Shown piece by piece: positions 16,427 through 24,038 of a DNA stretch of 36,925 nt. Both the position numbers and the translations under genes were made by a program. This DNA is from JBOFEH01 sp051650265. Its GTDB lineage: Bacteria; Bacillota; Clostridia; Lachnospirales; Cellulosilyticaceae. How positions within the stretch are numbered: position 1 is the stretch's first letter; each line of letters opens with the position of its first letter. Where the stretch lies: assembly GCA_051650265.1 (NCBI GenBank), contig JBOFIR010000005.1, positions 1-36,925 of the forward strand, given 5' to 3'. A model generated the notes under the pieces. The model did no database searches, was not told the DNA's origin, and saw nothing but the letters and a program-made list of their open reading frames with translations.

Positions 16427-19036
16427 ATGAATCATTTTTTTAACAAGAATGTCCACGACGTTCTCAAACACTTTGGTGTCACCTCAGAAGGCCTCAGTCA
16501 CGAGCAGGTGGAAAAAAGCAAAGTCACCTACGGTGCAAACGCACTCGTAGAAGGTAAACGAAAAAGTATCCTTGTTGTCTTCTTAGAACAATTCAAAGAT
16601 CTTCTTGTACTTATTCTTATTGCAGCAGCTGTAATCTCCATGCTCTCTGGCAACCTTGAAAGCACAATCGTTATCTTTGCTGTTATCATTCTCAATGCTG
16701 TCCTAGGCACTGTTCAGCACTTTAAAGCTGAAAAATCATTAGATAGTCTCAAAGCACTCTCCGCACCAACTGCCAAAATCATGCGCAATGGCGAAAAACG
16801 TGAGATACCATCCATAGAGGTTGTACCAGGGGATATCGTCGTACTTGAAGCCGGGGATCTCATCGTAGCTGATGGTCGTATCATCGAGAACTATTCACTC
16901 CAAGTTAACGAAAGTTCGCTTACTGGCGAATCAGAGAGTGTCAACAAAACAATGGATACCATTATCAAAGAAGAGATTGCATTAGGCGACCAAAAGAACA
17001 TGGTCTTCTCTGGTTCTCTTGTGACTTATGGCCGCGGGCTTGTGGTGGTTACTGGCACTGGTATGTCAACAGAGATCGGTAAAATTGCAAGTCTTATGAA
17101 TCAGACCCAACAGAAAAAAACACCACTTCAAGTAAGCCTTGATGACTTTAGCAAAAAACTTGCATTTATCGTATTAGGAATCTGTGCCCTCGTATTTGCA
17201 CTCAGCCTATACCGTCAAATGCCTATACTTGATTCCCTTATGTTTGCTGTTGCGCTTGCAGTTGCCGCTATTCCAGAAGCATTAAGCTCCATTGTTACAA
17301 TCGTTCTTGCTTTAGGCACACAAAAGATGGCCAAAGAAAATGCAATTATGAAAGAACTTAAGGCTGTAGAAAGCCTTGGCTCTGTATCTATCATCTGTTC
17401 TGACAAAACAGGTACACTGACACAAAACAAAATGACTACTCAACAAGTATTTGTAGATGGATCGCTGTTAGACGGAGAATCGCTTGATCTTAATCGTAAA
17501 TCACACGCTTACTTGATGGACGTTGCTGTATTGACAAACGATTCTATTTCTGTAGATGGTAAAGAAATCGGAGATCCTACAGAGGTTGCTCTAGTGAACC
17601 TTGCTGATAAGTTCAACATCGAAGAAGTGAGCTTTAGACAAACGCACAAACGACTTGGTGAAATTCCTTTTGATTCAGATCGCAAACTTATGAGCACACT
17701 TCATGATATTCACGGCGAAGTTGAACTCTTTACAAAAGGTGCTTTTGACGTATTGCTTGGTCGTACAACACATATCCTCGCAGATGATGGCCCTAGACCT
17801 ATTACAAAAGAAGATGAAGCACGCATCGCCAAGACCAATCATGAACTCTCTTCTAACGGCCTTCGCGTTCTTGCCTTTGCATATAAACCCATGGAAAAAG
17901 TCAAAGAACTTTCTTTAGATGACGAATATGGCTACACCTTCATCGGGCTCATCTCTATGATTGACCCACCACGCGAGGAGTCAAAAGCTGCCGTAGCAGA
18001 TGCAAGAATTGCAGGAATTAAACCAATCATGATTACCGGTGACCACAAAATTACTGCATCTGCCATCGCCAAACAGATTGGCATTCTCACAGATGATGAT
18101 ACAGCACTAGAAGGTGTGGAACTCGACAAGATGAGTGATACTGAACTTGATGAAAAGCTTGAACACATCGCCGTTTATGCAAGAGTCTCTCCAGAGCATA
18201 AAATCCGTATCGTAGGCGCATGGCAACGCCGCGGCAAGATTGTCGCTATGACAGGCGATGGTGTCAATGATGCTCCTGCACTCAAAAAAGCGGATATAGG
18301 AATCGCTATGGGGATCACTGGAACTGCTGTTTCAAAAGACGCCGCGTCTATGATCTTAACAGATGATAACTTTGCTACCATTGTCAAAGCCATTACAAAT
18401 GGCCGCAACGTCTATACGAACATCAAAAACTCTATTAAATTCTTGCTCTCTGGCAACACCTCAGGAATCCTCACAGTGCTCTATACATCACTACTCAATC
18501 TCCCTATGCCATTTGCGCCAGTACATCTTTTATTCATCAACTTACTAACAGATAGTCTTCCTGCTATTGCAATTGGTATGGAACCGGCAAATGGTGACCT
18601 ACTTAGACAAAAGCCTCGTGATCCAAAGGAGCCTATTTTAAACAAAGACTTCTTGATGCGCATCCTAGTAGAAGGAAGTATCATTGGAATCTTTACACTT
18701 ATCGCTTATTATATTGGTCTAGGTGATGGTGGCGCGCCACTAGCAAGTACAATGGCATTTGCAACATTATGTCTTGCACGCCTCTTCCACGGCTTCAACT
18801 GTCGCGGCAAACAATCAATCATCCACCTCGGCCTATTATCTAACAAATATAGTTTAGGCGCTTTTGCTCTAGGTCTTGTATTCCTTAATAGTGTACTATT
18901 CATCCCAGGCCTTGATCATCTGTTCGAAATTGCACCACTTACACTCTCACATGTTGGATTTATCTATTTATTAGCATTTATGCCAACACTTATTATTCAA
19001 ACTTACAAATTCGTGCGTACTTTACGCCAAAAATAA
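16427..19036 (+). CDS. P2-type cation-transporting ATPase (Ca2+/Mn2+ exporter family)
   Basis: Integral membrane ion pump, 869 residues. It shows an actuator TGES at 166-169, the phosphorylated Asp326 in DKTGTLT, the hinge MTGDGVNDAPALK and the cation-transporter N- and C-terminal domains. Ion-binding residues of SERCA site II are kept: Glu284 in AIPEAL (TM4), Asn705 and Asp709 in NLLTD (TM6). At the place of SERCA Glu771 (TM5) there is Gly680 (after Asn677), so site I looks incomplete. This agrees with single-ion Ca2+/Mn2+ pumps. The ATG at 16427 follows GGAGG; the frame is open to 16364, but that upstream codon lies in the riboswitch terminator. Control by a Mn-type riboswitch suggests manganese (and possibly calcium) efflux. 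Confidence 0.94.
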   Translation: MNHFFNKNVHDVLKHFGVTSEGLSHEQVEKSKVTYGANALVEGKRKSILVVFLEQFKDLLVLILIAAAVISMLSGNLESTIVIFAVIILNAVLGTVQHFKAEKSLDSLKALSAPTAKIMRNGEKREIPSIEVVPGDIVVLEAGDLIVADGRIIENYSLQVNESSLTGESESVNKTMDTIIKEEIALGDQKNMVFSGSLVTYGRGLVVVTGTGMSTEIGKIASLMNQTQQKKTPLQVSLDDFSKKLAFIVLGICALVFALSLYRQMPILDSLMFAVALAVAAIPEALSSIVTIVLALGTQKMAKENAIMKELKAVESLGSVSIICSDKTGTLTQNKMTTQQVFVDGSLLDGESLDLNRKSHAYLMDVAVLTNDSISVDGKEIGDPTEVALVNLADKFNIEEVSFRQTHKRLGEIPFDSDRKLMSTLHDIHGEVELFTKGAFDVLLGRTTHILADDGPRPITKEDEARIAKTNHELSSNGLRVLAFAYKPMEKVKELSLDDEYGYTFIGLISMIDPPREESKAAVADARIAGIKPIMITGDHKITASAIAKQIGILTDDDTALEGVELDKMSDTELDEKLEHIAVYARVSPEHKIRIVGAWQRRGKIVAMTGDGVNDAPALKKADIGIAMGITGTAVSKDAASMILTDDNFATIVKAITNGRNVYTNIKNSIKFLLSGNTSGILTVLYTSLLNLPMPFAPVHLLFINLLTDSLPAIAIGMEPANGDLLRQKPRDPKEPILNKDFLMRILVEGSIIGIFTLIAYYIGLGDGGAPLASTMAFATLCLARLFHGFNCRGKQSIIHLGLLSNKYSLGAFALGLVFLNSVLFIPGLDHLFEIAPLTLSHVGFIYLLAFMPTLIIQTYKFVRTLRQK

Positions 19037-19050
19037 ATCTTCTCACCAAG

Positions 19051-19080
19051 AGCAGGTCCTAGATCACGGACCTGCTTTTC
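19051..19080 (+). terminator. Terminator after the P-type ATPase
   Basis: AGCAGGTCC (19051-19059) pairs with GGACCTGCT (19068-19076), followed by a short T-rich run. Confidence 0.85.
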
Positions 19081-19135
19081 TTGTTCCTACTCTTTTTTTC
19101 CAATAATCACCTCTTTCCTTCCCCCTCCTCACATG

Positions 19136-19172
19136 TTATATTTGTTACATAAATGTTACACAGTGATTACAT
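19136..19172 (+). promoter_or_regulatory. 11-bp-phased TTACA direct repeats upstream of the CAP gene (PhoP/PhoB-like box)
   Basis: TTACAT, TTACAC and TTACAT begin at 19145, 19156 and 19167, exactly 11 bases apart, with a weaker TTATAT at 19136. Tandem TT(A/T/C)ACA hexamers at about 11-bp spacing are how OmpR/PhoB-family regulators such as Bacillus PhoP bind. A possible -10 (TACTAT, 19196-19201) follows without a matching -35, as at activator-dependent promoters. The regulator itself is not in the window. Confidence 0.45.
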
Positions 19173-19231
19173 ATAAACCACAACCACGTAACATTTACTA
19201 TCAATTTACATAACAGAAAGGATTTATTCTT

Positions 19232-19882
19232 ATGAAACTTAATAGAAAACTTATAAAAACAGTAGCACTCGCTTGTATGATCAGCATCCCAGGAGCCCTT
19301 ATGGCAAAGACGATGACACTCCCTGAGTTCATCATCAGTTGTCTGCTTCCATCTGGTACAATTATCTGTCCCGATCTTCCTGAAGGTGAACTTCCAGAAA
19401 TCACACCACCAGAGGTGCTTCCTCCTACAGAAAAACCCGACGTGATTCCTCCAATTGAAAAGCCTGAGGTTGTACCACCAACAGATAAGCCTGATACGGG
19501 TGCACCAAGTACAGGAATCGAAGGTCAAGTACTTCAACTTGTTAACAAAGAGCGTACTTCTCGTGGGCTTAATCCGCTTCAAATGGATGCAAAAGTACAA
19601 CAAGTTGCGCGTCTTAAATCTCAAGATATGTACAAAAACAACTACTTCAGTCACGTAAGCCCTACATACGGCTCACCATTCGATATGCTCAAATCTTTCG
19701 GCGTAAGCTATCAAATGGCTGCTGAAAACATTGCACAAGGTTACCCTACTGCCGCTGCAGTTGTCGACGGATGGATGAATAGCCAAGGTCATAGAGAAAA
19801 CATCCTTAACCCAAGCTTCACACATATTGGTATTGGTTATGAGCCAAATGGTAACTACTGGACACAAATGTTTATCAAATAA
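19232..19882 (+). CDS. Secreted CAP-domain (SCP/PR-1, YkwD-like) protein
   Basis: Exported protein, 216 residues. The signal peptide is MKLNRKLIKTVALACMISIPGALMA, with cleavage near residue 25. A Pro/Glu/Lys-rich linker at about 50-88 has four near-repeats of the type PPxEKPxV, suitable for spanning the wall. A bacterial CAP domain follows at about 95-216, with VNKERTSRGLNPL, YFSHVSP, AAENIAQGY, GHRENILNP and YWTQMFIK. The His/Glu residues that line the CAP cavity are present in these motifs. Bacterial CAP proteins of this type are secreted and poorly understood; the spore-coat/germination context seen in some Bacillus members is not demonstrated here. The ribosome binding site is AAAGGA, rather far (about 11 bases) from the ATG. 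It is followed by an inverted repeat and the membrane-protein gene at 19950. Confidence 0.9.
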   Translation: MKLNRKLIKTVALACMISIPGALMAKTMTLPEFIISCLLPSGTIICPDLPEGELPEITPPEVLPPTEKPDVIPPIEKPEVVPPTDKPDTGAPSTGIEGQVLQLVNKERTSRGLNPLQMDAKVQQVARLKSQDMYKNNYFSHVSPTYGSPFDMLKSFGVSYQMAAENIAQGYPTAAAVVDGWMNSQGHRENILNPSFTHIGIGYEPNGNYWTQMFIK

Positions 19883-19891
19883 TTCCTTGAC

Positions 19892-19920
19892 TTGAACTTC
19901 TCCTTTAAGTATGAAATAAT
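19892..19920 (+). promoter_or_regulatory. Candidate promoter of the 19950 gene
   Basis: TTGAAC (19892-19897) and AATAAT (19915-19920) are 17 bases apart; an overlapping TTGACT at 19887 is a less well spaced alternative. The predicted start near 19926 falls inside the loop of the inverted repeat at 19900-19943. Confidence 0.5.
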
Positions 19921-19943
19921 ATATTTATACATACTTAAAGGAG
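19900..19943 (+). promoter_or_regulatory. Perfect 14-bp inverted repeat covering a ribosome binding site
   Basis: CTCCTTTAAGTATG (19900-19913) and CATACTTAAAGGAG (19930-19943) are exact reverse complements around a 16-base AT-only loop. The right arm contains the AAAGGAG ribosome binding site of the gene at 19950. In RNA coming from the CAP gene the hairpin would mask that site; RNA started inside the loop would lack the left arm. It could instead be a protein operator. Confidence 0.7.
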
Positions 19944-19949
19944 GTTTCA

Positions 19950-21572
19950 ATGAAAAAGTACATTTCAGCTTACATTGGGGCATTACTCATACTTGCCCTG
20001 TATATTTACACACAGCTCCCAGTCTTTAGAACGGACTTTATTTCCTTCTACGTTGTACTGGCGGGCTTTTTTGGCTTGGTAGGATTCCTTGCCATTGGCA
20101 AAGAAAATATTCTTTCGCTCACAAAGTTTAGTAGCGTTCATTTTGGACTTGCTGCCTTACTTGCGCTCTTTGTGATCGTCGTGCCATTTATTACTTCTAC
20201 ACCTTTTCTACATGCTGATGCTTATCGCTCACTCATAGGTGATGTTACTGAAAGCGATTTTAGCTCAGACATGGCACCTGTCAGCGTAGAGGACATACGT
20301 CTGGTAGATATGCAAACAGCTATCCGCCTAGGGGACAAGAAGCTTGGGGAAGTACCCGGTCTCGGAAGTGTTTCCAAACTTGGGGAATTCTCAATTCAAA
20401 GTGTGAATGGCAAACTCTACTGGGTGGCACCCCTCGTACACCGTGATGCCGTCAAATGGCTTACTAACTTAGGTGGTACAACGGGTTACATCAAAGTGTC
20501 TGCAACAAATCCTCAAGATGTTGCATTTGTGCAATCTTTGAACGGTGAACCTGTCAAAATTATTTACCAACCCGATGCCTATTTCCATCAAGACCTCGCA
20601 AGACATGTTTATCTCAATGGTAATTTCAACGTGGGACTCACTGACTTTACATTTGAGATTGATGATGAAGGTGTCCCTTACTGGGTAGTCAGTCTCTACG
20701 AACACGCCATTGGATTCTCCGGAGCAGAAGCAGTAGGAATTGCCACTGTCAATGCCACTACTGGTGAAGTCAATCGCTATGGTATTGCTGATGCACCTAC
20801 TTGGGTAGATCGTATCCAACCTGAGCAATTTGTTTCTAACCAAATTCGCAACTGGGGTGTCTACGTCAAAGGCTATCTGAATTCTGTAATTGCAGAAACA
20901 GACGTCCTCGTACCTACACCTGGTACAACATTAGTCTATGGTAGTGATGGCAATGCTTATTGGTATACAGGCATCACCTCTTCTGGTGCAGATGAATCAA
21001 CAATCGGCTATATGCTCGTTAATTCACGCTCCAAAGAAGCCAAACTCTACAAACAGCCTGGTGCCACAGAACTCGCAGCTATGCGTTCTGCTGAAGGCAA
21101 AGTACAGCAAATGAACTACAAAGCAACCTTCCCTGTAATGTACAATATCTTAGGCACACCAACTTACGTGATGTCACTTAAAGACAAAGCTGATCTCATC
21201 AAGATGGTTGCCTTTGTATCCGTTGAAGACTACAGTCTCCTAGGCCTTGGGGAAACAAAAGAAGTTGCCCTGCGCAGCTATAAGGAAGCACTCAAATCCA
21301 AAGGTAATGATATTCAGATCGGCAATCAGACTGAGACAAGTACCCTAGAGGGTATCGTGACACGTATCGCTACAGATGTTCAAAACGGTCAAACCTATTA
21401 CTATCTTCTTGTTGATACAGCTCCTGAACTTGCCTTCATCATGAATTCATCCTTATCCAAAGAAATCCCTCTCTCTCAAGTTGGAGACAGTGTTCATCTG
21501 ACTTATGATCGCTATGATAGTCAGAACGTAGATGTCCTTAGTTTTGATAACAAAGATCTCGTTCTGCAATAG
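19950..21572 (+). CDS. Membrane-anchored protein with large external region, function unknown
   Basis: I do not recognise a named family. The 540-residue product starts with three hydrophobic helices at about 5-25, 30-50 and 62-85. A soluble part of about 450 residues follows, expected outside the cell. It has several units with the same texture, an aromatic strand then a V-N-x-x-T/S-x-E-x-x-x-Y strand: NGKLYWVAPLV near 150; GVPYWVVSLYEHAIG then VNATTGEVNRYG near 235-270; GNAYWYTGITS then VNSRSKEAKLYK near 330-370. This resembles PepSY-type folds. The last 85 residues (STLEGIVTRIA...YYLLVDTA...VGDSVHLTYDRYD) look like an OB-type domain. The start ATG follows AAAGGAGG, which is part of an inverted repeat. 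It lies 67 bases after the CAP gene, possibly partly co-transcribed. Confidence 0.8.
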   Translation: MKKYISAYIGALLILALYIYTQLPVFRTDFISFYVVLAGFFGLVGFLAIGKENILSLTKFSSVHFGLAALLALFVIVVPFITSTPFLHADAYRSLIGDVTESDFSSDMAPVSVEDIRLVDMQTAIRLGDKKLGEVPGLGSVSKLGEFSIQSVNGKLYWVAPLVHRDAVKWLTNLGGTTGYIKVSATNPQDVAFVQSLNGEPVKIIYQPDAYFHQDLARHVYLNGNFNVGLTDFTFEIDDEGVPYWVVSLYEHAIGFSGAEAVGIATVNATTGEVNRYGIADAPTWVDRIQPEQFVSNQIRNWGVYVKGYLNSVIAETDVLVPTPGTTLVYGSDGNAYWYTGITSSGADESTIGYMLVNSRSKEAKLYKQPGATELAAMRSAEGKVQQMNYKATFPVMYNILGTPTYVMSLKDKADLIKMVAFVSVEDYSLLGLGETKEVALRSYKEALKSKGNDIQIGNQTETSTLEGIVTRIATDVQNGQTYYYLLVDTAPELAFIMNSSLSKEIPLSQVGDSVHLTYDRYDSQNVDVLSFDNKDLVLQ

Positions 21573-21590
21573 TAGCAGTTATTTCTCCAC

Positions 21591-21619
21591 AAAAAAAGGC
21601 GCATCTCCTGCGCCTTTTT
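21591..21619. terminator. Bidirectional terminator between the 19950 gene and msrC
   Basis: GGCGCA (21598-21603) pairs with TGCGCC (21609-21614), extended by seven A on one side and five T on the other. Confidence 0.9.
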
Positions 21620-21624
21620 CTTAT

Positions 21625-22092
21625 TTAGAATACCCACTCGCATCCTACTTCTAATAAACGTGCCACTTCTTCTAATATTTTTTGATCCGTTTCACTAAAA
21701 CGGTTCTTAATTGGGCTATCAATATCCAGTACACCTACCACAGTTCCATCTACTACTAACGGAATAACAATCTCCGACTGTGATGCACTATCACAGGCAA
21801 TATGCCCTTCAAACTGATGAACATCTGCAATACGCTGCACATCCTTCGTTGCTACCGCAGTACCACATACACCTTTTCCTACAGGGATACGAATACAAGC
21901 TACCTTCCCCTGAAATGGCCCCAGTACCAGTTCCCCTTTTTTCATCAGATAAAATCCTACCCAATTGATTTGTTCTAAAACTTGTCCTAATAGTGCTGAA
22001 ATATTGGCGAGATTGGCTATACAATCTCTCTCTCCCTCTATTAAAGCTTTGACCTGCTCGCATAACATCATGTCTTCATGTAGTTCAAACAT
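21625..22092 (-). CDS. msrC: Free methionine-(R)-sulfoxide reductase (GAF-domain fRMsr)
   Basis: Reduces free methionine-R-sulfoxide using thioredoxin, protecting the cytoplasmic methionine pool from oxidation. It has 155 residues and is a single GAF domain. The family motifs WVGFYL, LVLGPFQGKVACIRIPVGKGVCGTA, ADVHQFEGHIACDSASQSEIVIPL and GVLDIDSP are all present. The three redox cysteines are Cys66, Cys76 and Cys100, with the same spacing as the Escherichia coli enzyme (84, 94, 118). The start ATG follows TGGAGG. It is a single-gene unit sharing its terminator with the convergent 19950 gene. Confidence 0.96.
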   Translation of the reverse strand: MFELHEDMMLCEQVKALIEGERDCIANLANISALLGQVLEQINWVGFYLMKKGELVLGPFQGKVACIRIPVGKGVCGTAVATKDVQRIADVHQFEGHIACDSASQSEIVIPLVVDGTVVGVLDIDSPIKNRFSETDQKILEEVARLLEVGCEWVF

Positions 22093-22204
22093 CGCTTACC
22101 TCCAAGTATTGATATTGACCTTATTATATAATTAACCTACACACAATGCAAATCACTTCCTCATAAGTTATTTATCTATTGGTGTCCTGCGTTATCAGTT
22201 TTTA

Positions 22205-22241
22205 AACAAAAGAATACTACATTTCTCAAATGTAGTATTCT
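22205..22241 (-). terminator. Terminator of the ABC exporter operon
   Basis: AGAATACTACATTT (22211-22224) and AAATGTAGTATTCT (22228-22241) form a perfect 14-bp stem with loop CTC; on the minus strand a U-rich stretch follows. Confidence 0.85.
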
Positions 22242-22256
22242 CTCTGATACTATTCT

Positions 22257-24038
22257 TTATATGGCTTGTAACCACTTAAACTGTGCACTATACAGGTCAT
22301 AATATGCACCTTGTTCTTCAATTAATTGATGATGATCGCCCGATTCCACAATGCGTCCATCCTCAATATACATAATCTTATCTGAGTTTTTGATCGTTGA
22401 AAGACGGTGTGCAATAATAAAGGATGTACGCCCCTTAAGCAGTTCATCTAACCCGTTTTGAAGTAAGATCTCAGTCTCACTATCGATACTAGATGTCGCT
22501 TCATCCAATATCAGAATCTTAGGATCAGCAAGAAGCGTTCTTGCGAAAGAAATCAGCTGTCTTTGACCTACTGAAAGTCTAGAACCACGCTCATTAACTT
22601 CTGTATCATACCCTTCTTCAAATTGCATGATGAATTCATGCGCTCCAACTACTTTTGCTGCTGCTTCAATCTCTTCATCCGTTGCATCCAGCTTACCATA
22701 TCTGATATTCTCTCTGATCGTTCCAGAGAAGATAAAAGAATCTTGTAACATAATACCCATTTGGCGTCTCAGTGAAGACAAGGTCACATCGCGAATATCA
22801 TGTCCATCAATCTCTATCGCACCACCATTGATATCATAGAAACGACTAATCATACTAATAACTGTTGTCTTCCCTGATCCCGTTGGCCCAACTAAGGCAA
22901 TACGTTCCCCTGGTTTTGCAGTAAAGTGAATATCTTTAAGGATCGGTTGATCTTCCTCATAAGCAAAGCTTACATGATCAAAGTTGACTTCTCCCTGAAT
23001 ATCTGGCAATTCATAAGCGCCTTCTTTATCACAAATACTCGGCTCTTCATCCATCAGCTCAAAAATACGCTCCAAATAAGCCATACAGTTAATGATATTA
23101 TTATAGAAGTTACTCATATTGGTGATTGGTCCCCAGAAACGCCATACATATCCTACAAAGGCAACCAGTAAACCAACACTAATACTTTCTCTCATCCAGT
23201 ACACAGCTACCAAGTAGATAGATGCTACCGCTGTTGTTGCAACAAAGTCCATTGCTGGCCATACAAGGAAAATCACGCGTACTGCCTGCATCCATGCACT
23301 ACTATATTCACTACAAACTTCTTTGTTTGTCTTGCAATTTTCTTCTTCCCTTGCAAAAGACTGTGTTACACGAATTCCACTGATACTTTCATGCACATAA
23401 GCATTCATATTAGATTGTTTTGTGCTTAGTTTTTGATAAGCCTTACGCTGTGCATTTTTGAGCGGAATCATAATAAGAATTAACAACGGAATCCCGAGCA
23501 AACTAATCAGTGTCAATTTTACATTAAGTGCCAACATGAAGCCAATTGTTGTCAGCACTGTTACGATATCTGCTACAAGGTTGATAAAACCATTTGAAAG
23601 TAAATCACTCAGTGAGTTGATATAGTTTACCACACGCACCAAAATCTTACCATGTGGACGATTATCATAATACGTAAAAGGAAGTCTCTGTAGATTTTCA
23701 AACAAATCATGTCGCATATCAATGAGCATATTTTGCCCAACTTCTCCCATTGCTTTGATACGATGCCCCATAATCATACATCCTAAGATGAGTGTGAGTG
23801 CGAAAAGCATACTAATCATCGCTAACCCTTTGATATCTGCATTTGGAATCATATCATCTAACGCAATTTTAATAAAGTAAGGCGCAAGTAAGCTCAGGCA
23901 ACTCGCTACAATCATCAAAACGATGGATAAAATAATTGTTTTACGATAAGGTTTTGCATAATCTAACAAACGCTTTAAATGGTATCTATTAAACCCTTGC
24001 TCTAAACTTTCGTCTTCATTATACGTGTTACGTGCCAT
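22257..24038 (-). CDS. Heterodimeric ABC exporter, subunit with consensus catalytic site
   Basis: Fused membrane and ATPase half-transporter, 593 residues. The type IV (ABC exporter) six-helix domain covers about residues 20-320. The nucleotide-binding domain covers 345-585, with Walker A GPTGSGKTT, Walker B ILILDEATSSID (catalytic Glu present), signature LSVGQRQL (non-consensus, Gly replaced by Val) and H-loop IIAHRLST. Its start ATG abuts the TAG stop of the gene at 24039-25781. The partner has the opposite defects, so the two should form one heterodimer of the LmrCD/BmrCD/TM287-288 kind, exporting drugs, lipids or peptides. It is the second gene of a two-gene operon with a terminator at 22205-22241. 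Confidence 0.93.
   Translation of the reverse strand: MARNTYNEDESLEQGFNRYHLKRLLDYAKPYRKTIILSIVLMIVASCLSLLAPYFIKIALDDMIPNADIKGLAMISMLFALTLILGCMIMGHRIKAMGEVGQNMLIDMRHDLFENLQRLPFTYYDNRPHGKILVRVVNYINSLSDLLSNGFINLVADIVTVLTTIGFMLALNVKLTLISLLGIPLLILIMIPLKNAQRKAYQKLSTKQSNMNAYVHESISGIRVTQSFAREEENCKTNKEVCSEYSSAWMQAVRVIFLVWPAMDFVATTAVASIYLVAVYWMRESISVGLLVAFVGYVWRFWGPITNMSNFYNNIINCMAYLERIFELMDEEPSICDKEGAYELPDIQGEVNFDHVSFAYEEDQPILKDIHFTAKPGERIALVGPTGSGKTTVISMISRFYDINGGAIEIDGHDIRDVTLSSLRRQMGIMLQDSFIFSGTIRENIRYGKLDATDEEIEAAAKVVGAHEFIMQFEEGYDTEVNERGSRLSVGQRQLISFARTLLADPKILILDEATSSIDSETEILLQNGLDELLKGRTSFIIAHRLSTIKNSDKIMYIEDGRIVESGDHHQLIEEQGAYYDLYSAQFKWLQAI

Noticed and set aside
19136..19172. Short phased repeats as a CRISPR or iteron-type array
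   Set aside because: There are only three strong copies of a 6-base motif at 11-bp spacing; this is too short for CRISPR and no replication gene is near.
19145..19654. Minus-strand 169-codon open frame opposite the CAP gene
   Set aside because: The translation is rich in Trp, Cys and His with no recognisable domain, has no ribosome binding site and is fully opposite a clear gene.
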